A stretch of DNA of 64,000 nucleotides from JBMOLL01 sp049325415 (GCA_049325415.1 JBMOLL010000071.1:1-64000), one strand, 5' to 3'. Counted from the first letter of the stretch, positions 17,648 through 26,924 are shown. The notes: generated from the letters alone by a model not told the origin. Numbers and translations: made by a program.

Positions 17648-18529
17648 ATGAGACCAGACCAGACACCGGAGACCTTTTTTTCACCTTATCTGAGTATAAA
17701 TATCAGGGGTGAACTAATGCAGTTTGATCAACCGAGGATTATGGGGATTATTAACCTGACCCCGGATTCGTTTTACGAAGCCAGCCGGACAGGCCTCGGG
17801 AAGGTCACAGAAACTGCCGGAAAGATGCTGGCCGACGGAGCTGAGATACTCGACATCGGGGCTGTATCCTCCCGGCCCGGATCACGGCCGGTAACGGAGG
17901 AAGAGGAGACCGACCGGCTGCGCCCTGCCCTGGCAGAGCTGCGCAGTGCTTTCCCCGGGGCGATCATCAGCGTGGATACTTTTCGCTCCGGCGTAGCCAG
18001 AATGGTGGTGGAGGAGTTCGGTACGGACCTGATAAATGATATCTCGGCGGGCGAGATGGATCCGGAGATGTACCGTACCATTTCGAGGCTGAAGGTACCC
18101 TACATAATAATGCATATGAAAGGGAATCCGGAAAATATGCAGGATAATCCGGTCTATGAGAATATCACCGACGAGGTAGTCAGGTATTTCAGCCAGAAGG
18201 TCTTTCTTTTGAAAAAAGCCGGAATCACCGACATCGTCATCGACCCCGGCTTTGGCTTCGGAAAGACAATGGAGCATAATTACAGCCTGCTTTCCAGCCT
18301 CGACGCTTTTCGGATTTTTGAGTTGCCGATCCTGGTAGGGCTTTCAAGGAAATCGATGATCTACAAACTTTTTGAAAGCACGCCGGAGGAAGCTCTGAAC
18401 GGCACAACCGCCGTGCATATGGCTGCGCTTGAGAGGGGGGCAAATATCCTGAGGGTGCATGACGTACAGGCGGCAGCGGAAGCGATCAAAGTGTTTATGG
18501 CCCTGAAAGGCCGGCATACTGACCGCTAG
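17648..18529 (+). CDS. folP: Dihydropteroate synthase
   Basis: A 293-residue TIM-barrel enzyme of folate synthesis joining p-aminobenzoate to dihydropterin pyrophosphate; the target family of sulfonamides. Motifs in order: GIINLTPDSF, AEILDIGAVSSRPG (the usual form is DIGGESTRPG, so slightly diverged), SVDTFRS, LINDISAG, IIMHMKGNP, DPGFGFGKTMEHN, VGLSRKSMI and a C-terminal RVHDV. All key segments are present. It lies 40 bases upstream of cdaA, an arrangement seen in many Bacteroidetes, so folP and cdaA are probably co-transcribed. Confidence 0.94.
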   Translation: MRPDQTPETFFSPYLSINIRGELMQFDQPRIMGIINLTPDSFYEASRTGLGKVTETAGKMLADGAEILDIGAVSSRPGSRPVTEEEETDRLRPALAELRSAFPGAIISVDTFRSGVARMVVEEFGTDLINDISAGEMDPEMYRTISRLKVPYIIMHMKGNPENMQDNPVYENITDEVVRYFSQKVFLLKKAGITDIVIDPGFGFGKTMEHNYSLLSSLDAFRIFELPILVGLSRKSMIYKLFESTPEEALNGTTAVHMAALERGANILRVHDVQAAAEAIKVFMALKGRHTDR

Positions 18530-18569
18530 ATGCATCTTTTTGCTAATTTTGGAGGATTAAACCGGAACC

Positions 18570-19361
18570 ATGCTGCTGGCATTTATACATATCCGCTTCC
18601 TCGACGTAATTGATATCATACTGGTAGCCATTCTTTTATACCAGCTGTATATCCTTATCCGGGGTACTGTGGCGTTCAATATTTTCCTGGGGATTGCTGC
18701 GATATATATTTTCTGGTGGCTGTTCAGGGCTTTAAAGATGGAACTGATCAGTTCCATTATCGGCCAGGTGATCGGTGTGGGGGTCATTGCCCTGATCATT
18801 GTTTTTCAGCAGGAGATCAGACGCTTCCTGATCTATATCGGTTCCCGCTATATCAAAGGGAACCGAATAAGTTTTGAGAGGTTTTTTAATCTGCAACTCG
18901 ACAGCAAACCGGCGGTCAGGATCAAGTCGGTCGTTAAAGCAGTCATGCAACTGGCACAGGATCAGACGGGTGCGCTGATCGTGATCCGGAAACGATCCAA
19001 CCTTGATATGTTTACCGAAAGCGGTGACATTCTGAATGCCGACACCTCCAGCCGCCTGCTCATCAGTATTTTCAACAAGCTCAGTCCTCTGCACGATGGA
19101 GCTGTGCTTATCGACAATGAAAAAATCAGGGCAGCGAGGGTGGTTCTGCCGGTAACGGAAAAACTGGACCTGCCGCCCGAATATGGTTTGCGGCACAAAG
19201 CCGCCCTGGGTATCTCCGAAGTAACCGACTCCTTTGTCATTGTAGTTTCGGAGGAAACCGGGCAGATTTCCGTCGCCGAAGATGGTCAGATGCAGAAAAA
19301 TATCTCGCTTAAAGTACTGATGGAGAAGATGGAAAGCAGGTTTGGCGGGACGCAGGAATAA
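18570..19361 (+). CDS. cdaA: Diadenylate cyclase (c-di-AMP synthase)
   Basis: A 263-residue membrane-anchored enzyme that makes cyclic di-AMP from two ATP. Three N-terminal transmembrane helices occupy roughly residues 8-90; the DisA_N catalytic domain follows, with SPLHDGAVLI (Asp-Gly-Ala at 176-178) and GLRHKAALG (the RHR-type motif with Lys in the third position). c-di-AMP controls potassium and osmolyte balance in many bacteria. The next gene, 11 bases downstream, is an MscS-type channel, which fits a shared osmotic role. Confidence 0.95.
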   Translation: MLLAFIHIRFLDVIDIILVAILLYQLYILIRGTVAFNIFLGIAAIYIFWWLFRALKMELISSIIGQVIGVGVIALIIVFQQEIRRFLIYIGSRYIKGNRISFERFFNLQLDSKPAVRIKSVVKAVMQLAQDQTGALIVIRKRSNLDMFTESGDILNADTSSRLLISIFNKLSPLHDGAVLIDNEKIRAARVVLPVTEKLDLPPEYGLRHKAALGISEVTDSFVIVVSEETGQISVAEDGQMQKNISLKVLMEKMESRFGGTQE

Positions 19362-19372
19362 AAACCACCATC

Positions 19373-20200
19373 ATGAATACTAAAGAATTTCTCCAGTACA
19401 CCCTGTTCAGTTTCGACAATATCACCCTCACAGTCACCCGCCTGATCGAGATCATTGTCATTCTCGTGATTACCCGGTTTCTGATCTGGGGTGTAAAGAA
19501 GATATCCCGCAGGCAGGTGGCAGCAGGAAAGACGGATCCCGGCAGCACGGCTTCTGTGAATCAGATCTTCAGCTATGTAGCCTGGATCATTGCCATCTCG
19601 ATCATCCTGGAAATGATCGGTGTAAAGCTCACCCTCCTCATCGCCGGATCAGCCGCCCTGCTGGTTGGTATCGGGCTTGGATTGCAGCAGATTTTCAAGG
19701 ATTTCATCGGCGGCATCATCCTGTTGTTCGACCGCTCACTCAAGGTTTCCGATGTGGTGGAACTGAATGAGGTTGTTGGCCGGGTTCTTAAGATCACCCT
19801 GCGAACCACCCACCTCGAAACCAGGGATAACATTCACCTGATCATACCCAATTCCAAATTTGTGGAAAGTGAGGTGATCAACTGGAGTTATGACGAAAAG
19901 AAAACCCGCTTTTACATCAAGGTTGGGGTCGCCTATGGTTCGGATACGGCAAAGGTCAGTGAGTTGCTTGTTCAGGCTGCGCTGATGGACCCGAAGGTAT
20001 TCAGGGAGCCTGTACCCTATGTCCTGCTGAAGGATTTTGGAGATTCATCCCTGAACTTCGAACTGGTATTCTGGACCGATCAGATCTTCAGGGTGGAATT
20101 CCTGAAAAGCGAGATCCGCTTCATCATTGACCGCCTTTTCCGGGAGAACGGAATTACCATTCCCTTCCCGCAGCAGGATGTCCATATTATAAAGGACTAG
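19373..20200 (+). CDS. MscS-family mechanosensitive channel
   Basis: A 275-residue small-conductance mechanosensitive channel. There are about three transmembrane helices; the pore-lining segment is GSAALLVGIGLGLQQIFKDF, the Gly/Ala-rich helix of the family, followed by the beta-domain with IIPNSKFVESEVINWS and a C-terminal alpha/beta domain. It releases solutes on osmotic downshock. It is cotranscribed with cdaA by position (11-base gap). Its last four bases overlap the end of the convergent plsY gene. Confidence 0.9.
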   Translation: MNTKEFLQYTLFSFDNITLTVTRLIEIIVILVITRFLIWGVKKISRRQVAAGKTDPGSTASVNQIFSYVAWIIAISIILEMIGVKLTLLIAGSAALLVGIGLGLQQIFKDFIGGIILLFDRSLKVSDVVELNEVVGRVLKITLRTTHLETRDNIHLIIPNSKFVESEVINWSYDEKKTRFYIKVGVAYGSDTAKVSELLVQAALMDPKVFREPVPYVLLKDFGDSSLNFELVFWTDQIFRVEFLKSEIRFIIDRLFRENGITIPFPQQDVHIIKD

Positions 20201-20844
20201 TTGCCCGATCCCCTGAAAAGGAAACCCGCCTTTTTCTCTTCACCCCTGATCAGCCGACGGATATTGCTACGGTGTGTATAAATAAGCAGGACAGAAACCA
20301 GCAGGGCAAAGATCTTCATCGACAGGTAGGGAGTTCCCGGAAAGACAATGGCCCAGAGGGGAAAGGAGATCCCGGCGGAGACCGAGGCTACGGAAACGTA
20401 CCGGAAAAGCAGCAGTACCAGGATAAAGACCGCCAGTGAAAGCAAGGTAGCATAGGGATGAAGGGCAAGACCCACACCGGCAATGGTTGCCACCCCCTTC
20501 CCTCCCCTGAAACCGGCAAAAACAGGGTAAATATGCCCGGCTACGGCAATGATTCCCAGGCCGATCCTGAGCAGCATCCAGTATTCATCTCCCTCGGGCA
20601 GAACCTTCTGGAAGCCGGAGAGCGTTACTGCCAGCCAGCCCTTGAGCATATCCAGGATAAGGACCGGGATCCCGGTCCTAAGCCCCAGCACCCTCATTAC
20701 ATTGGTTGCACCGGCATTTCCGCTGCCATGTTCCCTTATATCCAGGCCGAAAAAAAGTTTTCCGGCCCAGATGGAAAAAGTAAGCGAACCCAGCAGGTAA
20801 GCTGCAGGAAGCATCCAGGCGAGCGAAAGAACAAGTTCAGGCAT
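20197..20844 (-). CDS. plsY: Glycerol-3-phosphate acyltransferase PlsY
   Basis: A 215-residue integral membrane enzyme that transfers the acyl group of acyl-phosphate to glycerol 3-phosphate, the first step of phospholipid synthesis. Conserved motifs GSGNAGATNVMRVLG and FRGGKGVAT are present, with about five to six membrane helices. It is 25 bases downstream of pckA on the same strand, so read-through from pckA is possible although the functions are unrelated. Confidence 0.92.
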   Translation of the reverse strand: MPELVLSLAWMLPAAYLLGSLTFSIWAGKLFFGLDIREHGSGNAGATNVMRVLGLRTGIPVLILDMLKGWLAVTLSGFQKVLPEGDEYWMLLRIGLGIIAVAGHIYPVFAGFRGGKGVATIAGVGLALHPYATLLSLAVFILVLLLFRYVSVASVSAGISFPLWAIVFPGTPYLSMKIFALLVSVLLIYTHRSNIRRLIRGEEKKAGFLFRGSGN

Positions 20845-20869
20845 TCCGTTCAGATTTTCATCGGCAGTC

Positions 20870-22477
20870 TCAGATCACGGGACCGGCTTTTTCAAGCTCC
20901 CTGCCCTGTTCGTTATCGGTAAACTGCCTGAAGTTTTCAATAAAGCGGGAGGCCAGGTCCCTGGCTTTTTTCTCCCATTCGGCAGGTTCGGAATAGGTAT
21001 TCCTGGGATCAAGGATCCCGGAATCAACACCTGGAAGAGAAAGTGGTATGCTCAGGTTGAATACCGGGATCTGCCGGGTTTCAGCCCTGTCTAGATCACC
21101 ATTAAGTATGGCATCAATGATGGAACGGGTATCCCTGATGGAAATCCTTTTACCGGTCCCGTTCCAACCTGTATTCACCAGGTAGGCAGTTGCCCCGGAG
21201 GCTTCCATCCTCTTTACCAGTTCTTCCGCATAGCGTGTCGGATGAAGGGTGAGGAAGGCTGCTCCGAAGCAGGCGGAGAAGGTTGGCTTTGGCTCGGTGA
21301 TCCCTCTTTCTGTTCCGGCAAGTTTGGCTGTGAAACCCGACAGAAAATGATACTTGGTCTGTTCGGGACTCAGTCGCGAAACCGGAGGCATAACACCAAA
21401 GGCATCAGCAGTGAGAAAGATGACTTTCGTGGCGTGCCCGGCCCTGGATACCGGCTTCACAATATTTGCGATATGGTAGATCGGATAGGATACACGGGTA
21501 TTCTCGGTCACTGATCCGTCGGAGAAGTCGACCTTACCCGCTTCATCGACCGTCACGTTTTCCAGGAGGGCATCCCTTTTAATGGCAGAAAAAATATCCG
21601 GTTCATTTTCCCGGCTCAGGTTTATCGTCTTGGCATAGCATCCCCCCTCGAAGTTAAAGATCCCGTGATCGTCCCAGCCATGCTCATCGTCGCCGATCAG
21701 GGCTCTTTTGGGATCGGTGGACAGGGTGGTTTTTCCTGTTCCCGAAAGCCCGAAGAATATGGCCACATCGCCACGGGCCCCGACATTAGCCGAGCAGTGC
21801 ATGGCGGCAATGCCCTTGAGCGGCAGGTAGTAATTCATGACGGAAAATATTCCCTTTTTCATCTCCCCTCCGTACCAGGTACCCCCGATAACCGCTTTCC
21901 TCTCGCTAAGGTTGAAGAAAACGAAGACCTCAGAATTCAATCCCTGCTCCTGCCAGTGAGGATTGGTGGTTTTTGCTGCATTCAACACCACAAAATCAGG
22001 TTCAAAGACCCTGAGTTCCTCATCAGAAGGGCGGATGAACATATTCCTTACAAAATGTGCCTGCCAGGCAACCTCCATTATAAAGCGGACTTTCAGCCGA
22101 GTATCCTCGTTGGCCCCGCAGAAGCAATCCACTACATAAACCTTTTTGCTGCTGAACTGCCGGGCTGCCAGCTCATAACCCTGATTCCAGACCTCCCGGG
22201 TGATGGGTTTATTATCGGATGATTTTGCCTTTTCGCTCTTCCACCAGACGGTCTGTTCGGTTGTCGCATCTTTTACAACATATTTATCCTTCGGCGACCT
22301 GCCGGTAAACACCCCGGTCATCACGTTGACTGCCCCGTATTCGGTCAGCACACCCCTCTCATAACCAGAAAGTTCAGGGGATAATTCTTCGCTGAATAGT
22401 TCCTCAAATGAGGGATTGTGGACTATTTCAGTGACCTGGTGAATACCATAAGCTGATAGATCCAAATTGTTCATCAT
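20870..22477 (-). CDS. pckA: Phosphoenolpyruvate carboxykinase (ATP)
   Basis: A 535-residue enzyme interconverting oxaloacetate plus ATP with phosphoenolpyruvate plus CO2. It shows TGRSPKDKY (substrate site), MHCSANVG (metal site), the P-loop GLSGTGKTTLSTDP near residue 245 and IGDDEHGWDD. In fermentative Bacteroidales the enzyme often works in the CO2-fixing direction toward succinate; whether it does so here is not decided by sequence. It follows ppdK on the same strand but is separated from it by a strong terminator and has a structured leader. Confidence 0.95.
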   Translation of the reverse strand: MMNNLDLSAYGIHQVTEIVHNPSFEELFSEELSPELSGYERGVLTEYGAVNVMTGVFTGRSPKDKYVVKDATTEQTVWWKSEKAKSSDNKPITREVWNQGYELAARQFSSKKVYVVDCFCGANEDTRLKVRFIMEVAWQAHFVRNMFIRPSDEELRVFEPDFVVLNAAKTTNPHWQEQGLNSEVFVFFNLSERKAVIGGTWYGGEMKKGIFSVMNYYLPLKGIAAMHCSANVGARGDVAIFFGLSGTGKTTLSTDPKRALIGDDEHGWDDHGIFNFEGGCYAKTINLSRENEPDIFSAIKRDALLENVTVDEAGKVDFSDGSVTENTRVSYPIYHIANIVKPVSRAGHATKVIFLTADAFGVMPPVSRLSPEQTKYHFLSGFTAKLAGTERGITEPKPTFSACFGAAFLTLHPTRYAEELVKRMEASGATAYLVNTGWNGTGKRISIRDTRSIIDAILNGDLDRAETRQIPVFNLSIPLSLPGVDSGILDPRNTYSEPAEWEKKARDLASRFIENFRQFTDNEQGRELEKAGPVI

Positions 22478-22508
22478 TTTAAATATTTTGTAATGAATTA
22501 AAAGTATA

Positions 22509-22547
22509 AAGGTGATTTTTGCTTTCAGATTGAAAGAAAATCACCTT
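22509..22547 (-). promoter_or_regulatory. Hairpin in the pckA leader
   Basis: Perfect 11-bp inverted repeat AAGGTGATTTT/AAAATCACCTT (22509-22519 with 22537-22547) with a nested CTTTC/GAAAG stem. It lies 31 bases upstream of the pckA start and downstream of the ppdK terminator. It lacks a strong U-run, so it may be a 5'-leader structure or operator. Confidence 0.5.
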
Positions 22548-22575
22548 CCCCGACCTTTGGTGTTGAACAAATATC

Positions 22576-22608
22576 AAAAAAAAAAGCAGTAAAACAAAGT
22601 TTTACTGC
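22576..22608 (-). terminator. Terminator downstream of ppdK
   Basis: Perfect 10-bp stem GCAGTAAAAC/GTTTTACTGC (22586-22595 with 22599-22608), loop of three, followed on the minus strand by ten U residues. Confidence 0.92.
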
Positions 22609-22637
22609 CTTTTTTAAAAAAGTCGGCTTTAACCGGC

Positions 22638-25364
22638 TCAGGCCTGCTTGAGTGCTGCCTGTGCAGCTGCAAGCCTTGCAATAGGAACTCGGAAGGGCGA
22701 GCAGCTGACGTAGTTCATTCCTACCTTATGGCAGAATTCAACGGAGCTGGGTTCGCCGCCATGTTCGCCGCAGATACCGACTTTCAGATCAGGTCTGGTG
22801 GACCGGCCTCTTTTGGTACCCATATCAACGAGCTGGCCAACACCTTCCTGGTCGAGTACCTGGAAAGGATCCTGTTTGAGCAGGCCTTTTTTCAGGTAAA
22901 CCGGGAGGAATTTACCGGCATCGTCGCGGGAATAACCGAAGGTCATCTGGGTAAGGTCGTTGGTACCGAATGAGAAGAACTCGGCATCCTGGGCAATCTT
23001 ATCAGCGGTAAGAGCAGCCCTGGGGATTTCGATCATGGTTCCGACCTTATAGTCGATCCTGTCATTCCTTTCGGCGAAAACGGTTTCAGCTGTTTTCCTG
23101 ACAATCTCTTCCTGCATCTTGAACTCTTTCTGGGTTCCGATCAGCGGGATCATGATTTCGGGAATGGCAGTCACACCCTTTTTCTTCAGGTTGAGAGCAG
23201 CCTCAATAATGGCTCTTGCCTGCATCTCGGTAATTTCGGGATAGGTGTTGCCGAGGCGGCATCCCCTGTGTCCGAGCATCGGGTTGAATTCGGCGAGGTC
23301 TTCCACCTTGGCTTTCACTTCCTCAACAGAGATTCCCATTTCTTTGGCCATTTCCTTCTGGTTGGCTTCTTCATGGGGAACGAATTCATGTAAGGGCGGG
23401 TCGAGCAGACGGATGGTCACGGGAAGTCCGTTCATAGCTTCGAAGATTCCTTCAAAGTCTTCGCGCTGGATCGGGAGCAGTTTCTCCAGTCCTTTTCTCC
23501 TGCCTGCCTCATCGGAAGCAAGGATCATTTCACGCATAGCCTTGATACGGTCGCCTTCAAAGAACATATGCTCGGTACGGCAGAGACCGATACCTTTTGC
23601 GCCAAAGCCCCTGGCCACGGTTGAATCGTGCGGAGTGTCGGCATTGGTCCTGACATGCATGGTAGCATATTTGTCGGCCAGGGTCATCAGATCGCCGAAA
23701 TCGCCGCTCATATCCGGATCAATGGTGGCAATTTTACCGTCATAAACCTCACCGGTTGAACCGTTAAGTGAGATCCAGTCGCCCTCTTTGTAGGTTTTGC
23801 CTTCAGCAACCATGGTGCGGGCCCTGTAATCAATTTTCACTCCACCTGCACCGGATACACAGCATTTACCCATACCGCGTGCCACAACGGCAGCGTGAGA
23901 GGTCATACCGCCACGGGCGGTAAGGATACCGCGTGCAAGGTTCATCCCTTTAAGATCTTCGGGAGAGGTTTCTATACGGACAAGGATCACATCTTTACCT
24001 TTTTCAGCCCATTCTTCCACCTCGTCGGCGAAGAATACAATCTGACCGGTAGAGGCACCCGGGGAAGCGGGAAGACCTTTAGCCACAACCTTGGCTGCAG
24101 CAATGGCTTTCTTTTCAAAAACCGGGTGAAGAAGTTCATCCAGTTTATTGGGTTCCTGGCGGAGAAGAGCGGTTTTCTCTTCGATCTTACCTTCCCTGAG
24201 AAGATCCATGGCAATTTTCACCATGGCAGCACCGGTCCTTTTTCCGTTACGGGTCTGGAGCAGCCAGAGATTACCTTCCTGGATGGTGAATTCGAGGTCC
24301 TGCATGTCCTTGTAATGTTCTTCCAGTTTTCTCTGGGTGGCAAACAGTTCCTGGTATACTTCAGGCATAACTTCCTCGAGGGAAGGATATTTGTTTTTGC
24401 GCTCTTCTTCGCTTACCTGGGCGAGTTTGGCCCAACGGAGCGAACCTTCTTTGGTGATCTGCTGCGGAGTGCGAACACCGGCAACCACATCTTCACCCTG
24501 GGCATTGATCAGGTATTCACCATTGAAAATATTTTCACCGGTAGCTGCATCACGGGTGAAAGCCACACCGGTACCAGAGGTCTGGCCCATGTTGCCAAAG
24601 ACCATTGCCTGTACGTTCACAGCGGTTCCCCATTCTTCGGGGATCTGGTTGAGCAGCCTGTAATACTTGGCACGCTCGTTCTGCCAGCTGTCAAATACAG
24701 CCATTACGGCACCCCAGAGCTGTTCCCACGGATCGGTCGGGAAATCCTTACCTGTGCGTTCCTTAACAACTTTACGGAATTTAAGCACCAGTTCCTTCAG
24801 ATCAGCAACGGAAAGATGAGTGTCTTCCTCTACGCCACGCGATTCTTTCATCTCATCGATAATCTCTTCGAAGGGATCGATATCCTCTTTGGAAGCAGGT
24901 TTCATCCCAAGTACAACATCTCCGTACATCTGTACGAAACGACGGTAGCTGTCCCATGCAAAACGTTCGTTCCCAGTCTTGTTGATAAGACCGGCAACCG
25001 CATCCTCGTTCATACCAAGGTTGAGCACGGTGTCCATCATACCCGGCATGGAAACCCTTGCACCGGAACGGACCGAAACCAGACAGGGATTTTCATTACT
25101 GCCGAATTTGGTACCCATGATGTCTTCAATATTCTTCACAGCAGCCTCAACTTCTTCTTTGATCAGTTCGATCACTTTTTCACGTCCTAACTGATTGTAT
25201 TCAGTACAAACTTCAGTAGTAATGGTGAATCCCGGAGGAACAGCCACACCGATCAGACTCATCTCAGCGAGGTTGGCACCCTTGCCACCCAGCAGATTTT
25301 TCATGTCAGTCCTACCTTCAGCCTTTTTATTCCCGAAGGTATAAACACGTTTAACTTTAGACAT
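22638..25364 (-). CDS. ppdK: Pyruvate, phosphate dikinase
   Basis: A 908-residue three-domain enzyme interconverting pyruvate, ATP and phosphate with PEP, AMP and pyrophosphate. The N-terminal ATP-grasp domain begins near GGKGANLAEMS; the swivelling domain carries the phosphorylated His in GGMTSHAAVVARG (near residue 490); the C-terminal PEP/pyruvate barrel ends with GICGEHGGEPSSVEF, which contains the catalytic Cys. It allows pyrophosphate-linked glycolysis or PEP regeneration. It has its own promoter and terminator. A long open frame on the opposite strand is a shadow of this gene. Confidence 0.96.
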   Translation of the reverse strand: MSKVKRVYTFGNKKAEGRTDMKNLLGGKGANLAEMSLIGVAVPPGFTITTEVCTEYNQLGREKVIELIKEEVEAAVKNIEDIMGTKFGSNENPCLVSVRSGARVSMPGMMDTVLNLGMNEDAVAGLINKTGNERFAWDSYRRFVQMYGDVVLGMKPASKEDIDPFEEIIDEMKESRGVEEDTHLSVADLKELVLKFRKVVKERTGKDFPTDPWEQLWGAVMAVFDSWQNERAKYYRLLNQIPEEWGTAVNVQAMVFGNMGQTSGTGVAFTRDAATGENIFNGEYLINAQGEDVVAGVRTPQQITKEGSLRWAKLAQVSEEERKNKYPSLEEVMPEVYQELFATQRKLEEHYKDMQDLEFTIQEGNLWLLQTRNGKRTGAAMVKIAMDLLREGKIEEKTALLRQEPNKLDELLHPVFEKKAIAAAKVVAKGLPASPGASTGQIVFFADEVEEWAEKGKDVILVRIETSPEDLKGMNLARGILTARGGMTSHAAVVARGMGKCCVSGAGGVKIDYRARTMVAEGKTYKEGDWISLNGSTGEVYDGKIATIDPDMSGDFGDLMTLADKYATMHVRTNADTPHDSTVARGFGAKGIGLCRTEHMFFEGDRIKAMREMILASDEAGRRKGLEKLLPIQREDFEGIFEAMNGLPVTIRLLDPPLHEFVPHEEANQKEMAKEMGISVEEVKAKVEDLAEFNPMLGHRGCRLGNTYPEITEMQARAIIEAALNLKKKGVTAIPEIMIPLIGTQKEFKMQEEIVRKTAETVFAERNDRIDYKVGTMIEIPRAALTADKIAQDAEFFSFGTNDLTQMTFGYSRDDAGKFLPVYLKKGLLKQDPFQVLDQEGVGQLVDMGTKRGRSTRPDLKVGICGEHGGEPSSVEFCHKVGMNYVSCSPFRVPIARLAAAQAALKQA

Positions 25365-25713
25365 ACTAGCTACTTTTAATATTAATAATGAACAGATTAA
25401 CTCTAAATTGGTAAAATTTTAAGAGTACAAATGTATTCAAAAAATAGTTAAATCAATTCTAAATAATTGATAATCCCATTTTATACAATAGAAAAATCTG
25501 ATGCACAAACGGCTAAATCAGATCCCCTTTTGAACTGTTTTTTGTATGTCACTGCAAGGGTCGTTCTCTTTTCACAATAAATATTAGGGGGATCATCGTG
25601 ACTTATAGGGATTGTGAGACTTCCCGAAGGGTCAGGACAGGCTGATTCTTCATCCTCTGCTCAGTGAGGCGGGATACATTCGCTTTGCCTGCATGCATCG
25701 GATTGGCTGCAGA
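25365..25713. other. Gene-free spacer between xerD and ppdK
   Basis: This 349-base stretch contains the ppdK promoter region at its left end (AT-rich, 25365-25500) and then mixed-composition sequence (25500-25713) in which I see no gene, tRNA, repeat or clear terminator for xerD. Confidence 0.6.
25428..25456 (-). promoter_or_regulatory. Candidate promoter for ppdK
   Basis: On the minus strand, TTG (25454-25456), an 18-base spacer, then TACATTTG (25428-25435), an exact -7 box. It gives a leader of about 60 bases before the ppdK start. Confidence 0.55.
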
Positions 25714-26628
25714 TCAGAACTTTCCTTTCCGGGCACGGGGATGGTAACTGATCATGTTTTCCCTGAGGTATTCCCGGTCCAGATGAGTGTAAATCTCGGT
25801 GGTCAGAATGGACTCATGCCCGAGCATCTCCTGAACAGCCCGGAGATCTGCTCCCCCTTCCACCAGGTGAGTGGCAAAGGAGTGCCGGAAGGTATGCGGA
25901 CTGATATTCTTCTTTATACCTGCCTGTTCCGCCAGTTCCTTGACCACGGTAAAAACCATTACCCTGCTCAGCCTTCCACCCCGTCGGTTCAGAAATAAGA
26001 TATCGCTGTCGGCCTTCCTGATTATGGAAAGCTGGTTCCTGTCGGGCAGGTAAAGATCAATCTCGCGAAGAGCCTGGGTACTTACCGGGATAAGCCGCTC
26101 CTTATCGCCTTTCCCGATAACGCGGATAAAACCTTCATCCCGGTACATATCCGTGATCCTGAAACTTACCAGTTCACTTACCCTCAGTCCGCAACTGTAC
26201 ATCAGTTCCAGCATGGCTTTGTTCCTCCTTCCTTCCGGTTTGCTCAGGTCGATAAAAGAGAAAAGCAGGTCGATCTCAGCCACCGTCAGCACCTCCGGAA
26301 GTTTCCTTCCTGTTTTAGGGCTTTGCAGCAGGGCCGAGGGGTCATCACTGATCCTTTCCTCGATTGCCAGATACCTGAAAAAAGCCTTGATGCCCGAGAG
26401 GATCCTGGCCTGCGAACGCGGGCTCATACCCAGTTCGGTGATCCATTCCAGGAAATCACCCAGGTCCTTTGCAGTGACCTGCTCGGGCGACCTGGTCTCA
26501 CCTCTGGACTCATAAAACATGGTCAGTTTTCCGATATCCGCCAGGTAGGCCTCAATGGAATTCTCCGAAAGTGACTTTTCCAGTTTCAGAAAGGTTCTGA
26601 ACTCTTCCATATCCGACTTCCACAACAT
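25714..26628 (-). CDS. xerD: Tyrosine recombinase XerD
   Basis: A 304-residue site-specific recombinase that resolves chromosome dimers at dif with a XerC partner. The N-terminal SAM-like DNA-binding domain (residues 10-95) is followed by the catalytic domain with CGLRVSELVS (Arg), GKGDKERLIP (Lys), SPHTFRHSFATHL (His and Arg), LGHESILTTEIYTH (His and the Tyr nucleophile). Length, completeness and surroundings argue for the housekeeping protein rather than a phage integrase. An alternative start is the ATG at 26610 (MEEFRTF). XerC is not in the window. Confidence 0.9.
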   Translation of the reverse strand: MLWKSDMEEFRTFLKLEKSLSENSIEAYLADIGKLTMFYESRGETRSPEQVTAKDLGDFLEWITELGMSPRSQARILSGIKAFFRYLAIEERISDDPSALLQSPKTGRKLPEVLTVAEIDLLFSFIDLSKPEGRRNKAMLELMYSCGLRVSELVSFRITDMYRDEGFIRVIGKGDKERLIPVSTQALREIDLYLPDRNQLSIIRKADSDILFLNRRGGRLSRVMVFTVVKELAEQAGIKKNISPHTFRHSFATHLVEGGADLRAVQEMLGHESILTTEIYTHLDREYLRENMISYHPRARKGKF

Positions 26629-26680
26629 AGCTGTTTGTCTGACAAAACTTTATGGTACATCAACTGTTATAATACAGGAT

Positions 26681-26688
26681 CAAATTTA
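26681..26688 (-). promoter_or_regulatory. Candidate -7 box for xerD
   Basis: TAAATTTG on the minus strand, exact TAnnTTTG, 52 bases before the xerD start; no clear -33 element. Confidence 0.4.
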
Positions 26689-26837
26689 ACAATTAATACG
26701 GAGAGACAGGGTTAATCCGGTGACAGGATCGAATTTCCCATCCGGACAAGAACAGGAAATTATTCGGATGTTTAATGTAATGATATTCTGAATTTTAAGA
26801 TTGTCATCAACACATGAAACAGAAATAATCCGGTATT

Positions 26838-26856
26838 TCCGGACTGCAGGTCCGGA
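26838..26856 (+). repeat. Inverted repeat upstream of pyk
   Basis: TCCGGAC TGCAG GTCCGGA, a perfect 7-bp stem with a 5-base loop, 43 bases upstream of the pyk -7 box. No U-run follows, so an operator is possible. The rest of 26629-26924 holds no gene. Confidence 0.4.
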
Positions 26857-26899
26857 GGCTTTGGTTCCTGGAGCATAAAACGGAATGAACAAAACTTCT

Positions 26900-26907
26900 T
26901 ACATTTG
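26900..26907 (+). promoter_or_regulatory. Candidate -7 box for pyk
   Basis: TACATTTG, exact TAnnTTTG, 17 bases before the pyk ATG, implying a short leader. No -33 TTG at standard spacing, which may mean an activator-dependent promoter. Confidence 0.45.
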
Positions 26908-26924
26908 CGCCCGAAAACGTAGTT

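Noticed and set aside
23895..25190. Long open frame (431 codons) on the plus strand
   Set aside because: It is antisense to ppdK, whose frame encodes a full enzyme with all motifs. The antisense product has no recognisable domain.
25714..26628. Phage or integron integrase
   Set aside because: The protein is full-length XerD-like and has no flanking attachment repeats, tRNA or phage genes.
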